Below, piece by piece: positions 57,003 to 64,000 of a stretch of 64,000 bases of DNA. The stretch's first letter is position 1; the number at the start of each line of letters is the position of its first letter. The stretch comes from Prevotella melaninogenica ATCC 25845 (GTDB lineage Bacteria; Bacteroidota; Bacteroidia; Bacteroidales; Bacteroidaceae): NCBI RefSeq assembly GCF_000144405.1, contig NC_014370.1, positions 873,501 through 937,500 of the forward strand, in the 5' to 3' direction. A model generated the notes under the pieces. That model searched no databases, was not told where the DNA came from, and was given only the letters and a program-made list of their open reading frames with translations. The translations under genes and the position numbers were made by a program.

Positions 57003-58790
57003 GTGGGTAGAAAGAAATACAAAAATCTTGATTACGACTACATCGTCAGCTCCGTGGCTGGCTATGCCAAGGTTGCTCCCATTGCCCGAAAGGTAAAGGC
57101 TGGGGACGATATGGCCATTGCCAAGGCAGCAGCGATGATGACGGCTGCCGTCAGGAATGTCATGCCTAAGGACAAGCAGGTGGTACTGGTACCCATTCCC
57201 AACCGCACGGGCAGGGCGGGTTACACCAAAACGCTTGCCGAGAAAATCAGCGAGGCACTGCATCTACCTGTCATCGACGCATTAGCAAGCAATACCCACG
57301 AGCCGCTTTATCTGGTGAAGAAAGCCAATGGCTCGATCGATGAAGTGCCGCTCTACTTCTATCGCATCCGAAGGGTGCCCAGAGACAAGATACCCATTCT
57401 CATTGATAATGTACTCGACACCGGGCACACGGCAATGGCTGCCTATGAAGCGATAGGCAGGCAGGACACGCTGATGGCGGTGCTCGGTGATACGCATAAG
57501 TTCACGCCCAACAAATGGAAAACGGATATTTACCCTTTAATTGACAACAATATGGCAAGCAAGAAAAAAGAAGAGGTGCAACAGCAAGCTACCCCGAAGG
57601 AAGAGCCGAAGGCTCAGACTGAGAAAAAAGCTGCAAAGAAAACCGCGAAGCTCCCGAAGTCAAAGACGCTGGCAGAGCTGTACGAGAACATGAAGGAGAA
57701 GCATCCTGATGCCGTCCTGCTCTTCAGGACGGGAGATTTCTACACGGCCCTGAACGCTGATGCCTCCAAGGTGGCTGACACCTTGTCCATCAAGCCAACA
57801 AAACCGGCAAAGGCAGAGGACGGCCCTCTGCAAGTCACATTCCCTCATCATGCTTTGGACACAAACCTGCCAAAACTCATCCGTGCCGGTCTTCGAGTGG
57901 CCATCGTGGACAGTCTGGAGAAGAAACAAAGCGTAGAGAAATCCACATCGGTAAAAACGGAAACAAAAGCACAGGAAACAAAAGTGCAGGAAAAGAAAGA
58001 GGAAGGAAAGAACGTGGACAAGTCGGCTTCCGCCAAACAGGAGCATCAGCCGCGTGAGCCGCAGATGGTAACGGTCAATGGCGACAAAGTTTCCCATGCC
58101 CATGCCTTCCAGTCCAAGGTGAATCCTGCCGACTGGTTCTATGTGGCTCAACTCAACGGCAAGCAGCTCAACCCTATGAAGATGGACGCTGCCGACATCG
58201 CAGCCTATCAGAAACGGGAGGCGAAGGTGGAGGACATGATGCAGAAGTATTATCCTACCAAGTTGGCTCCCAAGGTGTCGGTGGAGGAATACAAGGCTGC
58301 CAACATTCTTTCCAATGGTAGGGTCATCGACAAGATGACGGTGTATAAGGAGAAGGACGAGCAGCGTGCCGACTATGGCAAGTACAAGCTCTACGCACAG
58401 GTGGGCGACCAGCGCATGTCCGTACCCATGACCAAAGCGGACCAGAGTGCTTTCTTCGACCGCGTGACGACACCGGCGGCATTGGTAGAAAAGAACTTTG
58501 GTGAACGGCTGCACCTGGCATCCGCCTACGCCATCTATCAGCTCCCAGCCAACATCAAGGTGGAGGACATCCGGGTGGCGAAGGACAACATGGACGGTAA
58601 GTGGAAGATTTCGGCTGCCGTGGGCGAAAATGGGCGCACGGACAAGAAAGCAATTTCCTTTGACGACGGCTTTTCTCTCTTCCAAGCCAAGACCGTCACA
58701 CGGGAGCAGCTGGCCGCCAAATATCTCTCGGACGACATCAAGGTGCTGTCGGGACAGAAACAAGCCATCAGCAACGGACTGAAGATGTAG
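57003..58790 (+). CDS. phosphoribosyltransferase / MutS domain I fusion protein
   Basis: 595 aa starting with GTG at 57003 (VGRKKYKNLDYDYIVSSV). Residues 1-180 are a PRTase of the ComF type (VPIPNRTGRAGYTKTLAEKI; PRPP loop IPILIDNVLDTGHTA near 131-145). A Lys/Glu-rich linker starts with MASKKKEE at 57552, which looks like a former gene start. Residues about 218-305 mimic MutS domain I (LLFRTGDFYTALNADASKVAD; FPHHALDTNLPKLIRAGLRVAIVDSLE). The C-terminal 230 aa are unknown. No MutS ATPase is present. Confidence 0.7.
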   Translation: MGRKKYKNLDYDYIVSSVAGYAKVAPIARKVKAGDDMAIAKAAAMMTAAVRNVMPKDKQVVLVPIPNRTGRAGYTKTLAEKISEALHLPVIDALASNTHEPLYLVKKANGSIDEVPLYFYRIRRVPRDKIPILIDNVLDTGHTAMAAYEAIGRQDTLMAVLGDTHKFTPNKWKTDIYPLIDNNMASKKKEEVQQQATPKEEPKAQTEKKAAKKTAKLPKSKTLAELYENMKEKHPDAVLLFRTGDFYTALNADASKVADTLSIKPTKPAKAEDGPLQVTFPHHALDTNLPKLIRAGLRVAIVDSLEKKQSVEKSTSVKTETKAQETKVQEKKEEGKNVDKSASAKQEHQPREPQMVTVNGDKVSHAHAFQSKVNPADWFYVAQLNGKQLNPMKMDAADIAAYQKREAKVEDMMQKYYPTKLAPKVSVEEYKAANILSNGRVIDKMTVYKEKDEQRADYGKYKLYAQVGDQRMSVPMTKADQSAFFDRVTTPAALVEKNFGERLHLASAYAIYQLPANIKVEDIRVAKDNMDGKWKISAAVGENGRTDKKAISFDDGFSLFQAKTVTREQLAAKYLSDDIKVLSGQKQAISNGLKM

Positions 58791-58851
58791 AGCTTGGTTA
58801 TGGTATAGTGAGTATGAATTACAAAATACAGGCAAAATAAAATCAAAGAAA

Positions 58852-59079
58852 ATGGCATATAGTTTTGAAGAGCTGGTCCAGCTCAAACAGGACAGACGGA
58901 TCGGGTGGCTGCAGTTCACGCTCGAAGGCGAGCATGCGGACGGCTTCATGCAGTGGTGCAAGGAACACAACACGCATCCGAGTGAAGATACCGCAGAGTT
59001 CTACATGGAGTCGGTGGAACTGAGTATGCAGGACAAGCAAATCTTGGCAGAGGACGACTATGACTACAGCTGGAACTGA
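58852..59079 (+). CDS. small acidic ICE protein
   Basis: 75 aa (MAYSFEELVQLKQDRRIGW...), acidic, no membrane span. It overlaps the ArdC gene by 20 bases, so it is translated with it. Small acidic proteins near ardC can be DNA mimics, but nothing specific is visible. Family not recognised. Confidence 0.6.
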   Translation: MAYSFEELVQLKQDRRIGWLQFTLEGEHADGFMQWCKEHNTHPSEDTAEFYMESVELSMQDKQILAEDDYDYSWN

Positions 59080-60379
59080 AACAAAGACGCTCGGTCAGAA
59101 AGCCGTGGACAGGTTCACGGAGATGATGATTGGGCGCATGGAACAGATGAAGTCCGTGGGCTGGCACAAGGAGTGGATAGGCGGTGCCACCGCCCCCGGT
59201 GCCATGCCTCAGAATGTGTCCGGGCGTGGATATTCGGGAAGTAACTCTTTCTTCCTCCAACTGGACACGGCTCTCCGTGGCTACTCAATGCCCGTGTATC
59301 TCACCTTCAAGCAAACCAATGACTTGGGAGCGTATGTCAAGAAGGGCGAGTCGGCCATGCCGGTGCTCTACTGGGACATCATGGCAAGGGACAAGGACGG
59401 ACGCAAAATCACCAAAGACACCTACCGCAAGATGAGCCTTGCGGAGCGGATGCAGGTGCAGACCATTCCATTCCTAAAGGCCTACAATGTGTTCAATGTT
59501 GATCAGACCAATCTGGCTGAGGTGAAGCCTGATAAGGTGGAAGCACTCAAAAAGCTATTTGCACCGCCTGAACTGCGTGATGCAGAGGGGATGTTTACAA
59601 GCAAGGCACTCGACCGTATGTTTGAGAAACAGGAGTGGATTTGTCCTATCCAATATGACAAGCAGGTACCCGGTGCATACTTTTCTCCCTCCAAGGACAT
59701 CATCGTCATTCCAAGGAAAGAACAGTTCAACATCGGCAAGACACCGGAGGAAGTGTATAAGGACGGTATGGAATACTACTCCACGGCCCTGCACGAGATG
59801 GCTCACTCCACGGGTACGGAACCTCGGCTGAACAGGGGCAGTCATGAGAAGTTCGGAGACGCAATGTATGCCAAGGAGGAACTGGTAGCTGAGCTGACGG
59901 CGGCGATGGTGGGCAACTCAATGGGCTTTGACAAGCGCATACTGGACAACAATGCGGCCTACCTCGATGGCTGGATCTCTACCCTCAAAGAGAATCCTAA
60001 GTTCATCGTGTCGGTGATTGCTGACGTGAACAAGGCTGCCAACATGGTACTGGAAGAGGTGGACAAGCAGAAGATGGCGTTGGGCGAAGAGCCTTTGCTC
60101 GACAAGAATAGGAACCTTTCTGCCGATACCGCCAAGGACAAGATTGTCTTTGAGAACGCTTCGATCATCAAGCAGAATGACGGCGACTATGCGGTGCGTG
60201 CCTCGTTCCAAGGCAAGGATTTGGGCATCAAACCAATTGACCGAAATGTGGGCATCCTCTATTTTTCTCTCTCGGAGGAAGCGGAGAAGGCCCGTCTGCT
60301 CTCCCATACGCTGGAAAAAAGCTATGGCGATATAATCCTCTCACAAGGACAGCGACGCTCGCATGGTATGAAAATCTAA
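59060..60379 (+). CDS. ardC: ArdC-like antirestriction protein with zincin metallopeptidase
   Basis: 439 aa. Residues about 10-160 are the ArdC ssDNA-binding domain (GRGYSGSNSFFLQLD, PVYLTFKQTNDLGAYVKKGESAMPVLYWD). A zincin follows: TALHEMAHSTG (H-E-x-x-H, about residue 244) and the third ligand Glu in EELVAELTAAMVG. ArdC proteins help plasmid DNA survive restriction in a new host. Notable because this ICE also carries its own type I system. The C-terminus adds a DUF3945-like tail. Confidence 0.85.
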   Translation: MTTAGTETKTLGQKAVDRFTEMMIGRMEQMKSVGWHKEWIGGATAPGAMPQNVSGRGYSGSNSFFLQLDTALRGYSMPVYLTFKQTNDLGAYVKKGESAMPVLYWDIMARDKDGRKITKDTYRKMSLAERMQVQTIPFLKAYNVFNVDQTNLAEVKPDKVEALKKLFAPPELRDAEGMFTSKALDRMFEKQEWICPIQYDKQVPGAYFSPSKDIIVIPRKEQFNIGKTPEEVYKDGMEYYSTALHEMAHSTGTEPRLNRGSHEKFGDAMYAKEELVAELTAAMVGNSMGFDKRILDNNAAYLDGWISTLKENPKFIVSVIADVNKAANMVLEEVDKQKMALGEEPLLDKNRNLSADTAKDKIVFENASIIKQNDGDYAVRASFQGKDLGIKPIDRNVGILYFSLSEEAEKARLLSHTLEKSYGDIILSQGQRRSHGMKI

Positions 60380-60402
60380 CCTCTTTATACTTGTAGATAG
60401 TT

Positions 60403-61602
60403 ATGAAACAGACCGTAAACTTCAAAGACCTGAAAGCCAAGGTCGGCGTGGATGACATTGCCTATTACCTGGGGTATCGCCTCGACCGCTCGGCGGGTGT
60501 GGGCAGATATATCGAAATGGTGCTGCCTGACACCACGGGGCATAAGGACAAGCTCATCATCAAGAATCCGAAGGAGAAGGCTTCACAGACCTATTTTCGT
60601 CGTAACGGGGCGAAGGGCGGCGATGTGGTGTCGTTGATTCGTGAGAATCTTAACAGCTTTCACGAGTCCGGCAGGAACGAGTGGGAAATCATCGGTAAGG
60701 TGATGGCACGCTTTGCCAACGAGCCAATTCCCGACTATGGTGATAGCCAGTATCTCACAAAAGCCGGATATAGCGACAACCGTGTGTTCGATCCGAAACG
60801 CTACGAAGTGAAGGAGATAGGCCGTGATTTGTCTGAGGTGATGGCATTCTTTGCCCAACGTGGCATCAAAGAGGAGACGGTGGGTGTCTTCGCTCCATTC
60901 ATCAAGCAGATAAGGGACAGCTGCCATACCACCTACAAGCAGTTCAACATCGGTTTCTCTTATACGGAGGCTGGCAAGGACAAGGTGGTAGGCTATGAAA
61001 TCCGTGGCTTCGGCTCATTCAAAAGTAAAGCAGCTGGTACCAACTCGACAACAGGCGCATGGATTGCTGACCTGTCAAGAGGTGGTAATCCAGCGGACAT
61101 CCGAAATGTGTATTTCGCAGAGAGTGCCTACGACATCATGGCGTTCTATCAGCTGAATCACCTTCGCTTGGATGCTGCTCATTCGGTATTCGTGTCGCTG
61201 GGCGGTACATTCTCTGACGGACAAGTCAAAGGCATCATGTCGCATTACCCTGAAGCCAAGGCGATGGACTGTTTCGACAATGACCTTGCTGGGCGCATCT
61301 ATGGCATCCGTATGGCTGCCCTGTTGGAGGGTATTCGCATGAATATACATAAGGAAGATAGCGAGGTAAAGATTACCATTGGTGATAGGAGCTTTGCCAT
61401 TCCTAACGACCAGTTGTCGATCCGTGAGCTTCGCAAGCACATCCATATCCGCTATAACGTGGGTGAATGGAAGACTGCCGCAAACTACAAAGACTGGAAC
61501 GACCAGTTGATGGGTAAACAGTTGGAAGTTGTGGCGGTAAAAAACAAGTTTGCAAGGGACCGAAATCTGGCCGACCGCCGAGAGAAAGGAGTAGGCTTAT
61601 GA
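60403..61602 (+). CDS. toprim primase-like protein (TraP type)
   Basis: 399 aa. The N-terminus (about 1-75: FKDLKAKVGVDDIAYYLGYR, YFRRNGAKGGDVVSLIRENL) resembles the CHC2-like start of mobile-element primases but lacks the zinc Cys set. The toprim domain lies at about 230-310 (VYFAESAYDIMAFYQL; AMDCFDNDLAGRIYGIRM, giving E and the D-x-D pair). It may prime the transferred strand. It ends 4 bases inside the next gene. Confidence 0.78.
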   Translation: MKQTVNFKDLKAKVGVDDIAYYLGYRLDRSAGVGRYIEMVLPDTTGHKDKLIIKNPKEKASQTYFRRNGAKGGDVVSLIRENLNSFHESGRNEWEIIGKVMARFANEPIPDYGDSQYLTKAGYSDNRVFDPKRYEVKEIGRDLSEVMAFFAQRGIKEETVGVFAPFIKQIRDSCHTTYKQFNIGFSYTEAGKDKVVGYEIRGFGSFKSKAAGTNSTTGAWIADLSRGGNPADIRNVYFAESAYDIMAFYQLNHLRLDAAHSVFVSLGGTFSDGQVKGIMSHYPEAKAMDCFDNDLAGRIYGIRMAALLEGIRMNIHKEDSEVKITIGDRSFAIPNDQLSIRELRKHIHIRYNVGEWKTAANYKDWNDQLMGKQLEVVAVKNKFARDRNLADRREKGVGL

Positions 61603-62321
61603 AACGAATTCTTGTGACAATGATGGTTGGAGGCTTGGCCTTCTGCCCAATGCTGGCACAGCAGACGGATCCGACGCTGACGGGCGCCGTGGTAGCGCAG
61701 AGCGAGATGCTGAAAAAGATTTTCAAAGACCGCGAGAAGACGCAGAAGAAAATCATTGCAGCGGAAACGGCGGTCACGGTAGCCATGGACAGGATGCACA
61801 AGGTAGAGGACAAGATGCTGGAGTATCTTTCCAATGCACAGGGTGCGATGCAGAACCTCTATCAGATTAAGCGGGCAGCGGAATTGACGACGGTAGAAAT
61901 ACCCCGAAACATGAGCCTATTACGCCAGTCGCTGCCCGGTCGTCTGAAAGGAACGGCCATTGCGTTGTTGGTGTCTGATGAGCTGACGGACGCTGCCACG
62001 CAGATGGCTTCGCTCTATCCGTTCATGAAGCAGCTGGTGACAAGCGGCACATACAACGTGAGTGGCTATGATGCCACGGGCAAGCCCATCAATGAGAAGC
62101 ATAAGGTAAACTTGCTCTCTTCGGCGGAACGGTATTACATTGCCAATGAGGTGGTAACGAAACTGGAGACCATCAATACTGACCTTTGGTTGCTGGCATG
62201 GCAGGTAAGGACGTACTCGTGGAATGACCTTTGGTTCGGGCTTGATCCAGAAGGCTGGGCCACGGTGATGTCGGGGAAGGCGATTGTGGATGGACTGGTC
62301 TATGAGTGGAAATACATCTGA
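61599..62321 (+). CDS. secreted conjugation protein, relative of the 25071 gene product
   Basis: 240 aa with a signal peptide (MKRILVTMMVGGLAFCPMLAQ). Helical body with MHKVEDKMLEYLSNAQGAMQNLYQIKRA and an ending WLLAWQVRTYSWNDLWFGLDPEGWATVMSG that echoes the protein at 25071 (GNSWGDVLMAIDVESWAAYI). Two VirB5-like proteins in one ICE suggest surface or pilus-tip variants; this is inference. Confidence 0.6.
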   Translation: MKRILVTMMVGGLAFCPMLAQQTDPTLTGAVVAQSEMLKKIFKDREKTQKKIIAAETAVTVAMDRMHKVEDKMLEYLSNAQGAMQNLYQIKRAAELTTVEIPRNMSLLRQSLPGRLKGTAIALLVSDELTDAATQMASLYPFMKQLVTSGTYNVSGYDATGKPINEKHKVNLLSSAERYYIANEVVTKLETINTDLWLLAWQVRTYSWNDLWFGLDPEGWATVMSGKAIVDGLVYEWKYI

Positions 62322-62347
62322 CAGGCCTGAATATGGGCAATTTTCTG

Positions 62348-62355
62348 TACTTTTG
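62348..62355 (+). promoter_or_regulatory. -7 box before the zinc-finger gene
   Basis: TACTTTTG (62348-62355) fits TANNTTTG and lies about 90 bases before the ATG at 62446. No clear -33 element is seen. Confidence 0.4.
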
Positions 62356-62445
62356 CACTCGCTACACTTTGTTATTTCGAGGAGGAGCGGTGCAAACGGA
62401 GGGTTGCCAAAGATAGAGTAACATATAACGTAAAGAAATAACAAA

Positions 62446-63243
62446 ATGAGTGATACTGACAATTTACAGACCTGCCCCGTGTGTGGCAGGGGCACAATGG
62501 TACATAACGAACAGGAGTGGAAGTGCAGTGAGCAGTCCTGCGGGTTCGTTATCCCTAATCGTGTGTTTAATCTGGAAATGACAGAGGAACTGGTTGCGCA
62601 GCTTGTCAAGCATGGCCATACCAATCCGTTGCAGTTACAGAACAGGGACGGCCAGCATTTCAAGGCGGCTCTCGTCATCCGTAATGGAAAGGTAGAGGTC
62701 TCGTCGGGTGTGCATTACATCGACGGCGTATGTCCTCTCTGCGGAGGCAGGATTCGCAAGACCTCGAAAGGCTACCGGTGTGAGAACTCCATCGGAGAGC
62801 ATCCGTCATGCGATTTCATGATTCCGGGCATCATCTGCAACCGCAGGATCACGGAGCAGGATGCCGTGGCGTTCTTGAATGGCAAGCATATCGCTTTGGA
62901 GGGCTTTGCCTCGAATGAGTGGAAGATGTTTGCCTCGTCGCTGTCGATAGCCGAGGGCAAGGTGAAGCTGGAATCGCGCATCGCAAAGTGTCCGCATTGC
63001 GGGGGAGACCTGCATGTAGGGCTGAAGGCATACAACTGTGCCAATTACCGCAATACCGAACATCCCTGCAAGTTCTCCATCTGGCGTAACATCAGCGGTC
63101 ATGCCGTGTCGGTGGAGGAGGTGAAGCAGATATGTGAGCAGGGCGTGACGAGGGACAGCATTGAGTTCTACAAGGAAGACGGTACGGTGTACTACAAGCG
63201 TCTGCAGCTAACGCCTGAAAAGGACAGAATAATCATGATTTAA
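62446..63243 (+). CDS. protein of topoisomerase-type zinc-finger repeats
   Basis: 265 aa. Three units, each with a CPxCG pair and a second Cys pair (TCPVCGRGTMV...CSEQSCGF; VCPLCGGRIRK...CENSIGEHPSCDF; KCPHCGGDLHV...CANYRNTEHPCKF), alternate with domains of about 50 aa that resemble the C-terminal repeats of topoisomerase III/I. No topoisomerase core is present, so this is a stand-alone nucleic-acid-binding protein, perhaps separated from its enzyme. Confidence 0.7.
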   Translation: MSDTDNLQTCPVCGRGTMVHNEQEWKCSEQSCGFVIPNRVFNLEMTEELVAQLVKHGHTNPLQLQNRDGQHFKAALVIRNGKVEVSSGVHYIDGVCPLCGGRIRKTSKGYRCENSIGEHPSCDFMIPGIICNRRITEQDAVAFLNGKHIALEGFASNEWKMFASSLSIAEGKVKLESRIAKCPHCGGDLHVGLKAYNCANYRNTEHPCKFSIWRNISGHAVSVEEVKQICEQGVTRDSIEFYKEDGTVYYKRLQLTPEKDRIIMI

Positions 63244-63256
63244 TTAGTTATTGATG

Positions 63257-63760
63257 ATGAAAAGACAAAGTATTATATATTTAGTGGTGGCATTGTTATG
63301 CCTCACTGGTTGTACGAATAAACGTCATGCGTTGAAGCAGTTGGTAGTGGAGAATCTGAAACAGTCGGTGGAATATCCTAAGCAGTTACAGGTGATGGCT
63401 ATATCAGAACCAGACTCGGCGTTTGGATTCAGCTACTTCTCGCAAAAGGAGAAGGCAGGCATCGTCCGTATCATGAAATCGGTAACGGACAGCATCATGA
63501 GGCGAACTGACAATATGCAGTCGCTGGACATCAACGACTTCTACGTGATGGATCTCGCTGAAAGGCAGATGCGTGCCAACTCGGACATCAGGCAAATGCT
63601 TAGCCAGGCAACTGACAGGAAGGAATGGACGGGCTGGAAAGTGAAGATCGACTATCAGGCGGTAACACATCATGGCATGAAGTACAATGCTGAGCGGTGG
63701 TTCTTCATTAGCATGGACGGCAAGGCGGTAGTAAGGACGTTTGAGTTACCGCTACCATAA
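63257..63760 (+). CDS. lipoprotein of the ICE transfer region
   Basis: About 167 aa from ATG at 63257 (63254 also possible). The signal with lipobox LLCLTGC marks an outer-membrane lipoprotein. The body is helical at first (ALKQLVVENLKQSVEYPKQLQ), then beta-rich. It follows the zinc-finger gene by 13 bases. No family recognised; lipoproteins of this size can serve mating-pair stability or exclusion. Confidence 0.7.
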   Translation: MKRQSIIYLVVALLCLTGCTNKRHALKQLVVENLKQSVEYPKQLQVMAISEPDSAFGFSYFSQKEKAGIVRIMKSVTDSIMRRTDNMQSLDINDFYVMDLAERQMRANSDIRQMLSQATDRKEWTGWKVKIDYQAVTHHGMKYNAERWFFISMDGKAVVRTFELPLP

Positions 63761-64000
63761 AGATATTGGCATTTTTGGTTGAATTGGGTTAATTCTCTTT
63801 TGTTTAGGTGGAGATTGTCGTGAGACAGTCTCCATTTTTTGTGTATCATTTCCATGTTTGCAGTTGCCTCCTTGCTACATGTGCTCATTTTCTTTGCAAA
63901 GTTACGGCATAGGAAAGAACGGCAAGTACCGCTACGGCTATGCGCAGGAAAATAGACGGCAGCCTTCCCAACAATCATAGATTGGGGTATTCCGTCGATT
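63761..64000. other. intergenic end of window with terminator
   Basis: An intrinsic terminator (GGAGATTGTC / GACAGTCTCC, one mismatch, then ATTTTTT) spans 63810-63840. A minus-strand -7 box TAACTTTG lies at 63903-63896. A short plus-strand open stretch (63920-63979, GKNGKYRYGYAQENRR) is too small to call. Confidence 0.6.

Noticed and set aside
57660..58973. Minus-strand frame of 437 codons opposite the PRTase/MutS-I gene
   Set aside because: Mirror of a GC-richer coding region; composition is Leu/His/Arg-heavy and no motif is present.
63670..63978. Minus-strand frame of up to 102 codons with a -7 box TAACTTTG and an AGGAGG-like site near its start
   Set aside because: It overlaps the lipoprotein gene and reads through the terminator hairpin; composition is poor. 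The promoter could instead make a short antisense RNA, which cannot be shown here.

Overview
The window looks like chromosomal DNA of a Bacteroidota bacterium, most likely Prevotella or a close relative. This rests on three things: repeated promoters of the Bacteroidota form (TTTG, about 20 bases, then TANNTTTG), a Bacteroides-type conjugation (tra) gene set, and IS1380-family insertion sequences. The left 2.6 kb is AT-rich core genome: the end of recN, a secreted TPR protein and a tRNA-Arg(UCU). From just behind the tRNA to the right edge (about 61 kb) the DNA reads as one integrative and conjugative element (ICE). Its tyrosine integrase lies next to the tRNA. No copy of the tRNA 3' end is seen further on, so the right end lies outside the window.

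ICE layout: (1) 2.8-6.6 kb, integrase, a 48-aa membrane protein, an oriT-like hairpin region, a relaxosome protein and a relaxase. (2) 6.7-18.9 kb, first cargo site: a decayed IS1380 copy, a minus-strand cassette (WYL regulator, a methyltransferase-like/TRD-like/histidine-kinase-ATPase protein, a receiver protein and a truncated NERD nuclease), then nhaA and a broken DUF389 gene between a complete IS1380 copy and an internally deleted one, then a secreted coiled-coil protein. (3) 19.3-35.0 kb, plus-strand tra operon from a ParA-like ATPase through VirB4, VirB6, VirB8, VirB10 and VirB9 equivalents to the coupling protein and a TraX-like protein. (4) 35.0-54.9 kb, second cargo site, a minus-strand defence island: KAP ATPase, DUF2130 protein, second WYL regulator, ASCH protein, a type I restriction system (hsdR, hsdS, RhuM-Fic, frameshifted hsdM), a small Xre regulator, a RecD-like helicase with a nuclease-like C-terminus, and remnants of a second Xre gene and of an ADP-ribosylglycohydrolase-like gene. 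A secreted DUF4468-like protein sits among them on the plus strand. (5) 54.9-63.8 kb, ICE accessory functions: M23 peptidase/muramidase, DUF3945-like proteins, a phosphoribosyltransferase/MutS-I fusion, an ArdC-type antirestriction protein, a toprim primase, a zinc-finger protein and a lipoprotein.

Two results stand out. The first is the WYL1 cassette (about 8.33-13.56 kb). Its central protein appears to join a degenerate DNA-methyltransferase fold and an HsdS-like target-recognition region to a histidine-kinase-type ATPase. It is followed by its own receiver protein and a NERD nuclease. I know of no described defence system with this layout. The second is regulatory. Both WYL loci have promoters in which an inverted repeat (two arms, 5-base spacer) is centred exactly 19 bases upstream of the -7 box. 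The WYL1 form is ACGAAC-N5-GTTCGT, at two promoters. The WYL2 form is GCWGAATGGYTGC-like, at four promoters: WYL2, DUF2130-KAP, hsdR and the DUF4468 gene. This links the second island into one likely regulon.

Several genes carry single-base frameshifts (hsdM, traJ, an xre gene, the DUF389 gene). These may be real decay or sequencing error. All functions are inferred from reading motifs; no database search was possible.
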